Origin: Azospirillum sp. OGB3
Lineage (GTDB): Bacteria > Pseudomonadota > Alphaproteobacteria > Azospirillales > Azospirillaceae
DNA length: 64,000 nucleotides
Assembly (NCBI RefSeq): GCF_014192915.1
Contig: NZ_JACHYN010000004.1
Location: 416,249 to 480,248, forward strand
Direction: 5' to 3'
A model generated the notes under the pieces. That model saw only the letters and a list, made by a program, of their open reading frames with translations. It did not search any database and was not told the DNA's origin. This document shows, piece after piece, positions 41,093 through 50,113 of the stretch. Numbering within the stretch: position 1 is the first letter of the stretch; each line of letters begins with the position of its first letter. A program made the translations under genes and the position numbers.

Positions 41093-41678
41093 GGATCAGT
41101 CCCTTCAGCGACTCCAGAGACGACAGTCCCATGAGCAACGCGATGTAGCCGCGAATGCTCCGGCTACGGATCAGGAAGTCGATGTAGAGGAACATCACCA
41201 GCTCATCGGGGTTGGGCCCGTTGCTCTGGAAAATGCGGTCGCTGTCGCCGCGCAGCACGCTGGGCAGCGAGATGTCCAGATTGTCCTTCAGCGTGTTGGC
41301 CATGACGACCAGGCAGCCATTGAGGATGATGTTGCCGATCTCCGCAAGCGCGTCCTGCTCCAGATCGACGATCTCCTCCAGGCTCAGCTCGCTGCCCAGC
41401 ACGGCGCGGGCCAGCTCCAGGCTGTTGGTCTCTGGGAAGATCAACAGGGCGCGGCCGGAAAAGGACCCGTCGAAACGCTGCTCCACCGCGACGAGGCTCA
41501 TTTTCTCGCGCGCGGCCAGGAGGCCGGCGGCGTCGTTGCGGCTGACGATCTCGATGGAGGGAACCGACAGCAGGACCTGATCGGCGACCATGCGGCTGAG
41601 GTTGGTCGCGGCACGGCCGACGCCCATGTTCACCAGCTCGGTCAGCGCGTCGCGCTCGAGGTCGCTCAGATCAACCAT
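41037..41678 (-). CDS. Second CheC-type CheY-P phosphatase
   Basis: A 213-residue CheC-family protein paralogous to the one at 29015. Both catalytic signatures are intact: DALTELVN near residue 9 and DALAEIGN near 107, each with the proline 23 residues after the asparagine. The opening LERDALTEL is identical to the paralogue. It heads a three-gene minus-strand operon with the PAS kinase and response regulator, which suggests it removes phosphate from that regulator, from CheY, or from both. ATG 41678 has GGGAG nine bases upstream; the frame's upstream codons lack a better start. Confidence 0.87.
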   Translation of the reverse strand: MVDLSDLERDALTELVNMGVGRAATNLSRMVADQVLLSVPSIEIVSRNDAAGLLAAREKMSLVAVEQRFDGSFSGRALLIFPETNSLELARAVLGSELSLEEIVDLEQDALAEIGNIILNGCLVVMANTLKDNLDISLPSVLRGDSDRIFQSNGPNPDELVMFLYIDFLIRSRSIRGYIALLMGLSSLESLKGLIHGFIDRIASGTPDGTDRV

Positions 41679-41918
41679 GCACCGGCGCTCCCGTTTCCAT
41701 GGACGCGCCTCGGCACCGGCGCCCCCGGGCACAGTGCGACAGGAACGCCGTCAAAGTCTCCCCCATCGACGGCATAGGCCAAATTGGGAGTGCTCTAGGC
41801 AATTCAGCAACAAGGTGCCGTCGATCCAACAATTTGTGCCTTCCATTGAACGCGGCCCGAATAAAGAGGCCGTCTGTATTGTTGTCCGGCGTGACTCTCC
41901 GCCGCACCCTCCTGAGGG

Positions 41919-43070
41919 TCAGGCAGCCAGCCGGCGGACGAGATCCCGCAGGAACCCCTCGCAGGCGGTGACCTGGGCGATGTCGATGTATTCGTTGGGC
42001 TGATGCGCCTGATCGATAGAGCCCGGTCCGCAGAGCACGGTGGACAGGCCGGCCTCCTGAAACTGCCCGGCCTCCGCCGCGAAGGAGACCATGCCGGTGT
42101 CGTTGCGACCGGTCAGGGCGTGGCAGAGCTGGGCCGCCGTCCCGTCCGGCTCCGGCGCCAGCCCGGGGACCCCGGCGAGCTGCTCGGTGCGGATGTCGCA
42201 GTCCGGGCTGATCCGGCGCATGGCGGCGCGCAGCCGCTCGCATTCCGCCTCGAACCGGCCGCGGTAGCGCGTCCAGTCATCGCCGGGCAGCGGACGGATG
42301 TCCCAGACGAAGGAGCAGTGGCGGGCGGTGATGTTGGCCGCCGTGCCGCCTTCGATGGTGCCGACCTGCAGCGTGGTGAAAGGCGGGTCGAAGCCACAGG
42401 CGGGGTCCGCGGCGGCGGCGTTCTCCGCCGCCATGTCGCCCACGAGATTGACGAGCCGCGCCGCGGTCATCACCGCGCTGACTCCGCGGTCGATCTGGGA
42501 CGAATGGACCTCGTGCCCGGTGACCGTGGTGCGCAGCACGTAGCAGCCCTTGTGGGCCAGCACGACCCCCATCGAGGTCGGTTCGCCGACGATGACGGCG
42601 CCGGGGCGCGGCAGTTCGGCAGCGATGCGGGCGATCATGGCCGGGGCGCCGATGCAGCCGACCTCCTCGTCGTAGGACAGAGCCAGGTGCAACGGGCGTT
42701 TGAGTCCGGCCTCCAGAATGTCCGGCAGCAGGGCCAGCGCCACCGCGGGGAAGCTCTTCATGTCGGCGGTGCCGCGCCCATAGAGGCGCCCGTCTCGCTC
42801 GACCAGGGTGAAGGGATCGGTGTCCCAGGGTTGTCCGTCCACCGGGACGACGTCGGTGTGGGCCGACAGCACCACGCCGCCTTCGGTCATCGGGCCGATG
42901 GTCGCGAACAGGTTTGCCTTGGCACCGTCGGGGCTGGGCACCAGCCGGCTCTCCACGCCGTATCCGGCGAGATAGTCCCGAACCCAGTCGATCAGCGCCA
43001 TGTTGGAGCGGCGTGAAACCGTGTCGAAACCGACCAGGCGGGCGATCATCGCCTTGGAGACGTCTTGCAC
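41919..43070 (-). CDS. argE: M20 metallopeptidase, acetylornithine deacetylase-like
   Basis: A 383-residue zinc hydrolase. Metal and catalytic residues are in SAHTDVVPVDG near residue 71, GRGTADMKSF near 98, the glutamate pair of LSYDEEVGCIG near 128 and the final histidine in DQAHQPNEYI near 355. The overall order matches ArgE, which removes acetate from N-acetylornithine in arginine synthesis. Many alphaproteobacteria use ArgJ instead, so a related N-acyl-amino-acid substrate is possible. The start is uncertain: GTG 43070 has poor spacing to AAGG, and ATG 43049 is no better. It is a single-gene unit after the CheC promoter region. Confidence 0.88.
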   Translation of the reverse strand: MQDVSKAMIARLVGFDTVSRRSNMALIDWVRDYLAGYGVESRLVPSPDGAKANLFATIGPMTEGGVVLSAHTDVVPVDGQPWDTDPFTLVERDGRLYGRGTADMKSFPAVALALLPDILEAGLKRPLHLALSYDEEVGCIGAPAMIARIAAELPRPGAVIVGEPTSMGVVLAHKGCYVLRTTVTGHEVHSSQIDRGVSAVMTAARLVNLVGDMAAENAAAADPACGFDPPFTTLQVGTIEGGTAANITARHCSFVWDIRPLPGDDWTRYRGRFEAECERLRAAMRRISPDCDIRTEQLAGVPGLAPEPDGTAAQLCHALTGRNDTGMVSFAAEAGQFQEAGLSTVLCGPGSIDQAHQPNEYIDIAQVTACEGFLRDLVRRLAA

Positions 43071-43317
43071 CCTTACAATCCATTCTGCGGGACGGCGGGG
43101 CCGACCCAGCGCTTGTGATAATCTTTAGCGTTTAAACACTGGGCCTTGCATCCTACGATGTCAAATGAGTCGTCCGGGTTATGCGGGCATAGCGGCCAAC
43201 GGCAAACACCGGTTGAACGGTCCTCCCGCATTCGGGGTGCCATCCAACCGGTCGTAAAGCGGGATCGCTCGGACCAAACCGCCGCCGGGCAGAAGCCGGG
43301 CAGAAAGTGGTGGGGCG

Positions 43318-43665
43318 TCAGGCCGCCGACCAGACCTTTTCGGTCAGGATCGTGCGCACCAGCGTCAGCGCGCTCTCGGCGCTCTCGCGTCCGTCCAGCT
43401 TCGCCGCAACCGCCTCGATCTGGGTTGGCGGCAGGGTGGCTCGCAGGCGGCGCACCGTGTCGGTCAGGTGCTTCTTGGCGAAGCGCGCCTGATTCCCGCG
43501 CTCCGACAATTCCTGGAAGGCCAACCGCCGGGTGGTCGCGTCACGTCCGGCGCTGGCCGCCGTCGCCCGCTCCGCCGCTGCCGCGAGCTCGTTGGAGGAT
43601 TGGAGGTAGTTGCTGATGGCTTCGGTCAGGATACGGTTGGCTTGAAGCAAGGGATCAAGGGACAT
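43318..43665 (-). CDS. Small helical protein of unknown function
   Basis: A 115-residue, mostly alpha-helical, charged protein. It begins MSLDPLLQANRILTEAI and contains an Ala/Glu-rich stretch (NELAAAAERATAASAGRD) likely to form a helical bundle or coiled coil. There is no signal peptide, membrane segment or cysteine. I do not recognise a family. The frame extends upstream, but ATG 43665 is the first start that leaves the divergent promoter region free. It diverges from the DUF2934 gene across a 379-bp intergenic region that contains an EcfG promoter pointing the other way. Confidence 0.6.
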   Translation of the reverse strand: MSLDPLLQANRILTEAISNYLQSSNELAAAAERATAASAGRDATTRRLAFQELSERGNQARFAKKHLTDTVRRLRATLPPTQIEAVAAKLDGRESAESALTLVRTILTEKVWSAA

Positions 43666-44044
43666 GCGCTGAACTCTTTGCCTTCCGTGACGGCTCTGGG
43701 CCGCAAACGGCCCCTGCCAAGACGTTTCACCCGAAGTTAATTTGGCCGGCCGGCCCGCATCAACCCGGCGAAGGGTTCTATGCGGACCGCAAGCCGGTGC
43801 AGCGCCGGTGCCGTCGGGGCGGTACCAACCATGGTCTATCACCGTCCGCTGTCTGTCGAGGCTGGACAAGCAATGGGCCTATGAATTTCCTATGAACTAA
43901 GGCACGCTTTCTTTGTGTACGTTTATCGTCACATAAACCGGGCACTAAAACGGGAACCCACGGGCGCAGGACGCCGTTTTCCTCGAGCGTCGATGTTTCT
44001 GCGGCCAAGCCCACTTGGACCAAAGCCCACTTGGAGACGGAAGA
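43666..44044. other. Divergent intergenic region with a general-stress promoter
   Basis: A 379-bp region between the small helical protein (minus) and the DUF2934 gene (plus). Its middle is AT-rich and the right end holds the EcfG-type promoter at 43953-43978. No other gene is convincing, and the open frame to 43869 continues the minus-strand gene upstream without a ribosome binding site. Confidence 0.55.
43953..43978 (+). promoter_or_regulatory. EcfG-type general stress promoter
   Basis: GGAAC at 43953-43957, 17 bases, then CGTT at 43975-43978 is a perfect match to the alphaproteobacterial EcfG/RpoE-like consensus GGAAC-N16/17-CGTT. It lies 67 bp before the DUF2934 start. This predicts control by the PhyR-NepR-EcfG general stress response. 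Confidence 0.75.
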
Positions 44045-44557
44045 ATGCAAGGCGATCGTGAGGACCGCATCCGCCACCGCGCCTATGAGATCTGGGAGCG
44101 CGCCGGGCGACCGGAGGGACGGGGGGAACAGCATTGGGCGCAGGCCTGCGCCGAGATCGAAGCCGAGGACCGGCCGGCCGCCACGGCGGAGCCGGTCGCC
44201 ATGGTCGCGGCCGTCAAGGACGCCGCCGCGGGCGCCGTGAAGAAGGCCGTCCGCCGGACTAAGACGGCGGCAAGCGAACTGCTGGGCGTCGGGCTGAACG
44301 CCGTGGTCGATGTGGTCGAAGAGGCCGTCGCGCCCAAGAAGCCGCGCGCCCGCAAGGACAAGGCCGAGCCGGTTGCCGCGAACGAATCGTCAGCCGAAAC
44401 GCCGGTCGCGGTTCCGGTTTCGGCGGCCCCGAAGGTGGCGAAGGCGCCCCGCGCCAAGGCCGTGAAGGCGGAACCCGCGAAGGTGGATGTGGTGAAGCCG
44501 GTCGCTCCGCGCGGACGGCGCAAGCCGGCCGCGTCGGACACCGAACCGGCCCATTGA
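44045..44557 (+). CDS. DUF2934 protein with a lysine/alanine/proline-rich tail
   Basis: A 170-residue protein. Residues 4-35, including REDRIRHRAYEIWERAGRPE and HWAQA, are the DUF2934 domain, a short helical motif found in soil and plant-associated proteobacteria. The rest is low-complexity and rich in Lys, Ala, Pro and Val, with KPRARK and PRGRRKP patches like bacterial histone H1-type tails. DNA or RNA binding is possible but not shown. A perfect EcfG-type promoter lies upstream, so it is probably a stress protein. ATG 44045 follows GGAGACGGAAGA. It converges on the GH4 gene. Confidence 0.85.
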   Translation: MQGDREDRIRHRAYEIWERAGRPEGRGEQHWAQACAEIEAEDRPAATAEPVAMVAAVKDAAAGAVKKAVRRTKTAASELLGVGLNAVVDVVEEAVAPKKPRARKDKAEPVAANESSAETPVAVPVSAAPKVAKAPRAKAVKAEPAKVDVVKPVAPRGRRKPAASDTEPAH

Positions 44558-44579
44558 CCCGCACCGGCCCTACGCGTTC

Positions 44580-45875
44580 CTAGACACAGGGGCGGATGTA
44601 GGGCCGGTTCGCCTCCCACAGCTCGTCCAGGATCTTCACGGCGGCGTCGGTGGAGTTCACCACCGGGTCGATCAGCAGGGCCTGCAGCGCCAGTTCCTTC
44701 GAGGCGTGGACCGCGGCCTCGACGGAGAGTTGCTGCACGCTCGCCTGGGCGTGCAGCAGTTTGGCGATCGGATCGGGCAGGGGGCCGAGCGAGACCGGGT
44801 GAACGCCCGCCGCGTCGGCCAGCAGCGGCACCTCCACCGCCAGATCGGAGGGCAGGTTGGGGATGGCGCCCTGGTTGTGAACGATCCCAGATTCGATGAA
44901 TCGCTTCTGGTTGTGCAGCACCCCGGCGATGACCTGCACCGCCCGCTCCCCCCAGGACGGCTGTGTCCAGTCGTCGGGGACCGGCGTGGTTCCAGCGATC
45001 ACCCCGTCCATCAGCGCGTTGAGGATGCCGCGCCCGCGCTCGTCCTCCGCGAAGTCGAATCCATGCTCCCCGCCTTCCCAACCGTAGGGCAGGTATTCGC
45101 CCATATGGTCGTCGCTGCAGGTCGGCCACAGGCCGAAGCTGGTGAACAGGCGGCGGGTCAGCGGTGTGAAGGCCGGGTCGTGGGTCTTCTCCCGTTCGCG
45201 CAGCAGCGGGTAGAGGTCGCGCCCGGTCGCCTTGTCGCGGACGTGCATCAGCCATTGGAAATGGTTCAGTCCGGCGCCCCAGACCTCCACATCCTTCTCG
45301 GCCATGCCGAGGATCTGGCAAACGAACCAGCGCGCCAGGAAGATGCCGTGGCATAACCCCAGCGTCTTGACCCTGGTGTATTTGCCGAGACCGAGGACGA
45401 CGCGGCTTTCCGGATTGGACAGGTTGATGAACTGGGCGTCGGGGCACAGCTCTTCGATGTCGCGGGCGAAGTCGAAGATCAGGGGCAGGGTGCGCAGTGT
45501 GAAGAACAAGCCGCCGGGGCCGCCGTTCTCACCCAGCGTGTGGCGGATGCCGTGCCTCTTCGGCACCTCGAAATCGAGCTTCCACAGGCGGTTGCGGTCG
45601 ATGGCGACGGAGTTGACGACGAATTCGGCGCCCCGCAGCGCGGCCCGGCGGTCGGTGGTCTGTTCGATGATCAGCCCGGCGCCGCCCTTGGCGTTCAGCA
45701 GGCGGGCGAGCGCCGTCATGCGGTCGAGCGCCGCCGGATTCGTATCGACCAGCGTCAGGGTGCTGCCCGCAAGCTCCGTCGTGGAGAAGAGGTCGCGGTA
45801 CATGCTCAGCCCGAAGGCCGCGCTGCCGGCGCCCAGAAAGACGATCTTTGTGGTCTTGGGGGTGGTAATGGCCAT
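44580..45875 (-). CDS. Family 4 glycoside hydrolase (NAD-dependent alpha-glycosidase)
   Basis: A 431-residue cytoplasmic GH4 enzyme. Family members cleave alpha- or beta-glycosides by an NAD+ and Mn2+ dependent redox-elimination mechanism. The NAD loop is [20 protein letters not shown] near residue 11. INLSNPESR near 150 and the metal-binding cysteine-histidine pair in LGLCHG near 172 are the key motifs, and [10 protein letters not shown] near 203 is the conserved histidine block. It resembles MelA/AglA-type alpha-galactosidases and alpha-glucosidases, and the exact sugar is unknown. It diverges from a GH1 gene with 197 bp between them, suggesting shared control. Confidence 0.9.
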   Translation of the reverse strand: MAITTPKTTKIVFLGAGSAAFGLSMYRDLFSTTELAGSTLTLVDTNPAALDRMTALARLLNAKGGAGLIIEQTTDRRAALRGAEFVVNSVAIDRNRLWKLDFEVPKRHGIRHTLGENGGPGGLFFTLRTLPLIFDFARDIEELCPDAQFINLSNPESRVVLGLGKYTRVKTLGLCHGIFLARWFVCQILGMAEKDVEVWGAGLNHFQWLMHVRDKATGRDLYPLLREREKTHDPAFTPLTRRLFTSFGLWPTCSDDHMGEYLPYGWEGGEHGFDFAEDERGRGILNALMDGVIAGTTPVPDDWTQPSWGERAVQVIAGVLHNQKRFIESGIVHNQGAIPNLPSDLAVEVPLLADAAGVHPVSLGPLPDPIAKLLHAQASVQQLSVEAAVHASKELALQALLIDPVVNSTDAAVKILDELWEANRPYIRPCV

Positions 45876-45940
45876 GGGATGCCTCCCGTCGGCGGGAATG
45901 CCGCTGTGCTGATTTGTCAGGGCAGGCGCCTTTTGCCAAA

Positions 45941-45975
45941 TATACCCTTGTTAGGGCGAAGAGACTATACCTGTT
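45941..45975. promoter_or_regulatory. Two TATACC-TGTT repeats between divergent glycosidase genes
   Basis: TATACCCTTGTT at 45941 and TATACCTGTT at 45966 are imperfect direct repeats 25 bp apart, in the only AT-rich part of the 197-bp divergent region. The first is followed by AGGG, forming CCCT-TGTT-AGGG. They could bind a shared regulator for the GH4 and GH1 genes. This is an inference. Confidence 0.35.
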
Positions 45976-46072
45976 GGTCAGAATAAGCGTGAGCATCTCT
46001 TCGCTGCCGCAACATGGCCTTCGCGCTTGCAGCGGCGCGCCCGCAGCCCGATCACTTCAAGGGAGTCGCGTC

Positions 46073-47407
46073 ATGGCACTCTTAACCTTTCCCAAGGACT
46101 TCCTGTGGGGGGCGTCCACCGCGGCCTACCAGATCGAGGGGGCGATTCACGAGGACGGGCGCGGCCCCTGCGTGTGGGACAGCTTCACCGAGGCCGGGCG
46201 CATTCAGGACGGCAGCAGCGCCGCCGTCGCTTGCGACCATTACCACCGCTGGGCGGAGGACATCGTCCTGCTGAAGGACGCCGGGTTCAACACCTACCGC
46301 TTTTCCATCGCTTGGCCGCGCATTCTGCCGAGCGGGACTGGGGCGGTGAATGCGGCGGGGCTCGACTTCTACGACCGGCTTGTGGACGGGCTGTTGGCCG
46401 CCGGCATCCGGCCGATGGCCTGCCTGTACCATTGGGACCTGCCGCAGCCGCTGGAAGACCGCGGGGGCTGGCAGGGCCGAGAGATCGTCGGCCCCTTCGC
46501 CGACTACGCCCGCATCGTTGCCGCCCGCCTCGCCGACCGGGTGACGGACTGGATGATGCTGAACGAGCCGAACGTGGTGGCCACCCACGGCTACGGCACC
46601 GGGGAGCACGCGCCCGGGCACAAGCTGGGCGAGACCGGCATCCTGCGCGCCCTGCACCACCAGAATCTGGCGCAAGGGGCGGCGCTCCGCGCTCTATCGG
46701 CGGAGCATTCCGGCCTGACTCTCGGCACCGTCATCAACCTCCAGCCCTGCCGGGCCGAGAGCGACCGGCCGGAGGACGTCGCGGCGGCGGCCCGCTGGGA
46801 CGCGGTGTGGAACCGGGTGGCCTTGGACGGCGTGATGCGCGGCAAGATCCCGGAGCTGATGGCCGAGCGTATGAAGGGCTTCGTGCTGCCCGGCGACGAA
46901 GAGGCGATCCGCTTCCCCATCGACCTCCTGGGCATCAACTACTACTCGCGCATGACCATGAAGCACGAGACGGGCCATCCGTTCGACGTGTGGTGGGGCG
47001 ACGCCCATTGCGACCGCTGGACCGCCATGGCTTGGCCGGTCCAGCCTGACGGGCTCTACGATCTGCTGATGGAGTTCAAGCGCGACTACGGCAACCCCGC
47101 CGTCTTCGTCGCGGAGAATGGTGCGGCCTATGACGACGTGGTGACGCCGGACGGGCAGGTGCACGACGCCGAGCGCGTGGCCTTCCTGCGCGACCATGTG
47201 GCGTCGGTCGGCCGCGCGCTGGCCGACGGCTGCAACGTGAAGGGCTATCTGTGCTGGAGCCTGCTGGACAATTTCGAATGGGCCTTCGGCCTGTCGAAGC
47301 GGTTCGGCATCGTTCGCGTCGACTATGACACGCTGGTCCGCACGCCCAAGGATAGCTACCGCTTTCTGAGCGAGGTGGCAAAGAGCGGGCGGCTTGATCT
47401 CGCGTGA
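46073..47407 (+). CDS. GH1 beta-glucosidase (first of three)
   Basis: A 444-residue family 1 glycosidase. It begins LTFPKDFLWGASTAAYQIEG, the family's N-terminal signature. The acid/base glutamate lies in MMLNEPNVV near residue 164 with the usual NEP. The nucleophile is in VFVAENGAAYDD near 348. The C-terminal part reads YLCWSLLDNFEWAFG. It lacks a signal peptide, so it hydrolyses imported beta-glucosides in the cytoplasm. ATG 46073 follows AAGGGAG; the longer frame upstream has no support. It diverges from GH4. This is the canonical GH1, unlike the NEF pair at 55674-58480. Confidence 0.93.
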   Translation: MALLTFPKDFLWGASTAAYQIEGAIHEDGRGPCVWDSFTEAGRIQDGSSAAVACDHYHRWAEDIVLLKDAGFNTYRFSIAWPRILPSGTGAVNAAGLDFYDRLVDGLLAAGIRPMACLYHWDLPQPLEDRGGWQGREIVGPFADYARIVAARLADRVTDWMMLNEPNVVATHGYGTGEHAPGHKLGETGILRALHHQNLAQGAALRALSAEHSGLTLGTVINLQPCRAESDRPEDVAAAARWDAVWNRVALDGVMRGKIPELMAERMKGFVLPGDEEAIRFPIDLLGINYYSRMTMKHETGHPFDVWWGDAHCDRWTAMAWPVQPDGLYDLLMEFKRDYGNPAVFVAENGAAYDDVVTPDGQVHDAERVAFLRDHVASVGRALADGCNVKGYLCWSLLDNFEWAFGLSKRFGIVRVDYDTLVRTPKDSYRFLSEVAKSGRLDLA

Positions 47408-47425
47408 AGAACAGGAGAGCAGGCT

Positions 47426-47812
47426 GTGCGGAGCGATGCTCCGTCAGCCTGCGCGCAGCGCATGTTCTCCGAGACGGAATCCCGGCGCGCGGCCATGTTC
47501 GCGTCGGGCATGAGCATGGAGGACCGGATGGCTGCGACGGCTCAACTGGGCGAAGAGACGAGGGCACTGCAGAACACGTATGACCAGTTGGCGGGGATTG
47601 GTAAACCGATGACCGCCTACTCGCTGAAAGGAGGCGACGAGCGCTTCTTTGCGACGTCCAAGGAACAGGCGGCTGGGCGAAAGCTTGCGGATCTGGGATT
47701 CCAATCCGGCTCTTTCGACAAGGTGCTTTCGACGCTTGCCAAGGGGTTTGCCCAAAAATATGTGGCTGAAGAAGGCAAGACGGAAATTACGATAGGACCT
47801 TCAATCAAGTAG
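47426..47812 (+). CDS. Small protein of unknown function after GH1
   Basis: A 128-residue soluble protein starting at GTG 47426, eight bases after AGGAG and 18 bp after the GH1 stop. The N-terminal half is charged and helical; the C-terminal half has SKEQAAGRKLADLGFQSGSF and ends ITIGPSIK. I do not recognise a family. The 3' part has less GC than its neighbours, a weak hint of transfer. It could be co-transcribed with the GH1 gene. A non-coding 131-bp gap follows before the glycosyltransferase. Confidence 0.55.
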   Translation: MRSDAPSACAQRMFSETESRRAAMFASGMSMEDRMAATAQLGEETRALQNTYDQLAGIGKPMTAYSLKGGDERFFATSKEQAAGRKLADLGFQSGSFDKVLSTLAKGFAQKYVAEEGKTEITIGPSIK

Positions 47813-47943
47813 ATTATTGGGTTTTCGTGATTGGTCTTTCAAAGCTCTACAAAGTGCGCCTATGGAGCGATCGGCCTCCTGATCGTCTGTGTCCTTGAAT
47901 TGTCACATCGGAGCCAAGCGGAAGCGGTGCTATCGACGGTGTC

Positions 47944-50097
47944 GTGTCACCACTGCGTTCGCCCATGCACTCCGTTGGAACTCATACCGAATCAGCTTCA
48001 GAGACCGGTAACGCCGGAGACGTCCGCGCGGCCATCGTCGTGCCGACCTACAAGCATTCGGGCCTGCTGGTCGAGGCGTTGTCCACCGCGCTCGCCCAGG
48101 ACACGGACTTTGCCTACGCCGTGGTCGTGGTCAACGACGGCTGTCCCTTCCCGGAGACCGGACGGGTCTGCCGGGAGTTCGCGGCGGCCCATCCAGGGCA
48201 GCTCTTTCACCTGCACAAGCGCAACGCCGGGCTGAGCGCGGCGCGCAACAGCGGGATCGACTTCGCGCTGGACGCCTTTCCGGCGCTGGAAGCCGTCTAC
48301 TTCCTCGACTCCGACAACCGCATCCGGCCCCATCTGCTGCAACGCATGCTGGACGCGCTGCGGGCGGCGGGCCCAGAGGTCGGCTGGGCCTATCCGGACG
48401 TCGACAAGTTCGGCTTCTTCGAGTTCTGCGACATGTCGGGCGCCTATTCGCCGCTGGAGCATCTGTTCCGCAACGTCAGCGAGGCGGGCAGCATGGCGTC
48501 GCGCCGCCTGCTGGACAGCGGCGCCCGCTTCGACGAGGCGATGCGCCAGGGCAGCGAGGACTGGGAGTTCTGGCTGCAAGGGCTGGAGCGCGGCTTCCAC
48601 GGCGTCCATGTGCCGGGCACCGGCTTCGGCTACCGCCGCCGCGGCGAAAGCATGCTGACCGAATCGGAGCGCGATTACCGCCCCATCCTGACCCACATCC
48701 AGAAGCGCCACCCCGCGTTGTTCGCGGTCCGGGCCGTGCTGCGGGCGGAGGCGGCGGTTGGTCGGCGCTACGCGGTGTATCTGCCCGACCGTGCCATCGT
48801 CCGCTGCGTCACCGACCCCGCGGCGGGCGAGGAGGATGTGCCGCTCGCCGACTTCGTGCGCCGCGTCCTGCGCGCGCCGGAGCGGCCGGGATACGGGGAG
48901 TGTCCCGGCCTGCTGGCGGTGATGGACCCGGGCCTTTACGAATTGCTGAAGCGCCACCGGCTGCTGCGTGGCGCGCTGTGGGTCCTGGAGCGCGCGGCGG
49001 CCCACGCGACCCTGGTGCGCGCCACGGTGACGGCGCGGGCGGCGGAAAGCGGCTGGGCGCTGTCCTGGTCTGGGGCGCCCGTGGGGCTCCAGGCGGACGC
49101 GCCGTTCCCCTTGCCGGACGGCGGGGCGGCGATGGCGATGCTGCCCACGGCGGCCCTGCTCGACCTTGTTCGGCGCCAGCCGGCGGGCACCCCTTTGCTG
49201 GAGCGGGACCCCCGGAAGCCCTGCGCCGAGGCCCGGCTGAGCCTCACCCTGGCATTGCCCGGTGCGGTGCAACCGCCGGCCGGCGCCGATGCCGCCCTGT
49301 CCACGCTGCGCGAGGCGATGGCCGTGGCGTGGTCGCGGCCGTCCAACGGCGGCTGGGCGGCGGCGCCCATCGACCGCTACCGCGCCGGGGTCGCCACGCC
49401 GGAGGATGTCTACCAGACGGTGCATCGGCTGCCCTCGGTGCTGCCGCTGCTTCCCCCCGCGGGACACCGGCGTTTGGCCGCGCTGGTGGCCGATCCCGCC
49501 GACGCGGGGGCGCTGGAAACCGCCGCCCGCATGGCCTGCTGGCTGGCCGGGAAGGGCTATGACGCGCATCTGGTGGCGCTGGGGGGCGGGGATCTGACCC
49601 TGGCCGCGGAACTGGTCGAGGTGTTCGCGTCGGTCGTCCCTCACCCGTCGCCGCTGGTGCTGCCGGAACGCCCGCTGGCTCACCGCGACGCCTATCTGGG
49701 CACGCCGCTGCGTCCTTGGGATGCGGTGGAGGAGGATATGGCGGTCGGCACGCTGGCCGTCTTCGATCTGGTCGTGACCGTGCGGTGCGGCGCGGCGCAC
49801 CCGCTGATGGGCCGGCTGCGCGCGCTCGGCGTGACGGGCTGGGCGTTGCTGGGGGCGTCCACCGTCCCGGGCGCGCCGTCCCTGGCCGACGCGGTCAACG
49901 GCTGCGCCGCCTTCGAGCATGCCTACCAGACCGTCGTGCCCCTCGACGCCCGGACCTTTCGGCTCTGCCAGGCGCTGGGGTTCCCACCGGACAAGCTGCG
50001 GCGCTGGGAGGATGCGACGGAGCCGGACGCTGATCCCGACTGGACCGTCTGCGCGCCTCTGTCCTCGTGCCTTCCCGAAACCCCCACGGCCGCCTGA
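47944..50097 (+). CDS. Family 2-type glycosyltransferase with a long C-terminal extension
   Basis: A 717-residue protein. Residues 25-270 form a GT-A (GT2-like) domain: AAIVVPTYKHSGLLVEAL, the nucleotide-binding VVVVNDGCPF, NAGLSAARNSGIDFAL and the metal-binding DxD in YFLDSDNRI near residue 120. QGSEDWEFWLQGLERGF near 200 matches the acceptor-side ED motif. The remaining 440 residues are Ala/Pro-rich, include conserved-looking blocks such as GWALLGAS and FRLCQALGFPP, and I cannot assign them. The GTG 47944 start and ATG 47965 both lack a strong ribosome binding site. The next gene starts 16 bp after the stop. Confidence 0.85.
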   Translation: MSPLRSPMHSVGTHTESASETGNAGDVRAAIVVPTYKHSGLLVEALSTALAQDTDFAYAVVVVNDGCPFPETGRVCREFAAAHPGQLFHLHKRNAGLSAARNSGIDFALDAFPALEAVYFLDSDNRIRPHLLQRMLDALRAAGPEVGWAYPDVDKFGFFEFCDMSGAYSPLEHLFRNVSEAGSMASRRLLDSGARFDEAMRQGSEDWEFWLQGLERGFHGVHVPGTGFGYRRRGESMLTESERDYRPILTHIQKRHPALFAVRAVLRAEAAVGRRYAVYLPDRAIVRCVTDPAAGEEDVPLADFVRRVLRAPERPGYGECPGLLAVMDPGLYELLKRHRLLRGALWVLERAAAHATLVRATVTARAAESGWALSWSGAPVGLQADAPFPLPDGGAAMAMLPTAALLDLVRRQPAGTPLLERDPRKPCAEARLSLTLALPGAVQPPAGADAALSTLREAMAVAWSRPSNGGWAAAPIDRYRAGVATPEDVYQTVHRLPSVLPLLPPAGHRRLAALVADPADAGALETAARMACWLAGKGYDAHLVALGGGDLTLAAELVEVFASVVPHPSPLVLPERPLAHRDAYLGTPLRPWDAVEEDMAVGTLAVFDLVVTVRCGAAHPLMGRLRALGVTGWALLGASTVPGAPSLADAVNGCAAFEHAYQTVVPLDARTFRLCQALGFPPDKLRRWEDATEPDADPDWTVCAPLSSCLPETPTAA

Positions 50098-50113
50098 GAA
50101 GGGTGTCACCGTC

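Noticed and set aside
41679..41918. Possible terminator hairpins after argE (ACCCT-CAGG-AGGGT and CGGCC...GGCCG)
   Set aside because: Stems are short and there is no T-run, so they are not better than chance in this GC content.
43071..43317. Possible small gene upstream of argE
   Set aside because: Only fragments with no ribosome binding site and no conserved features were seen; it is treated as intergenic.
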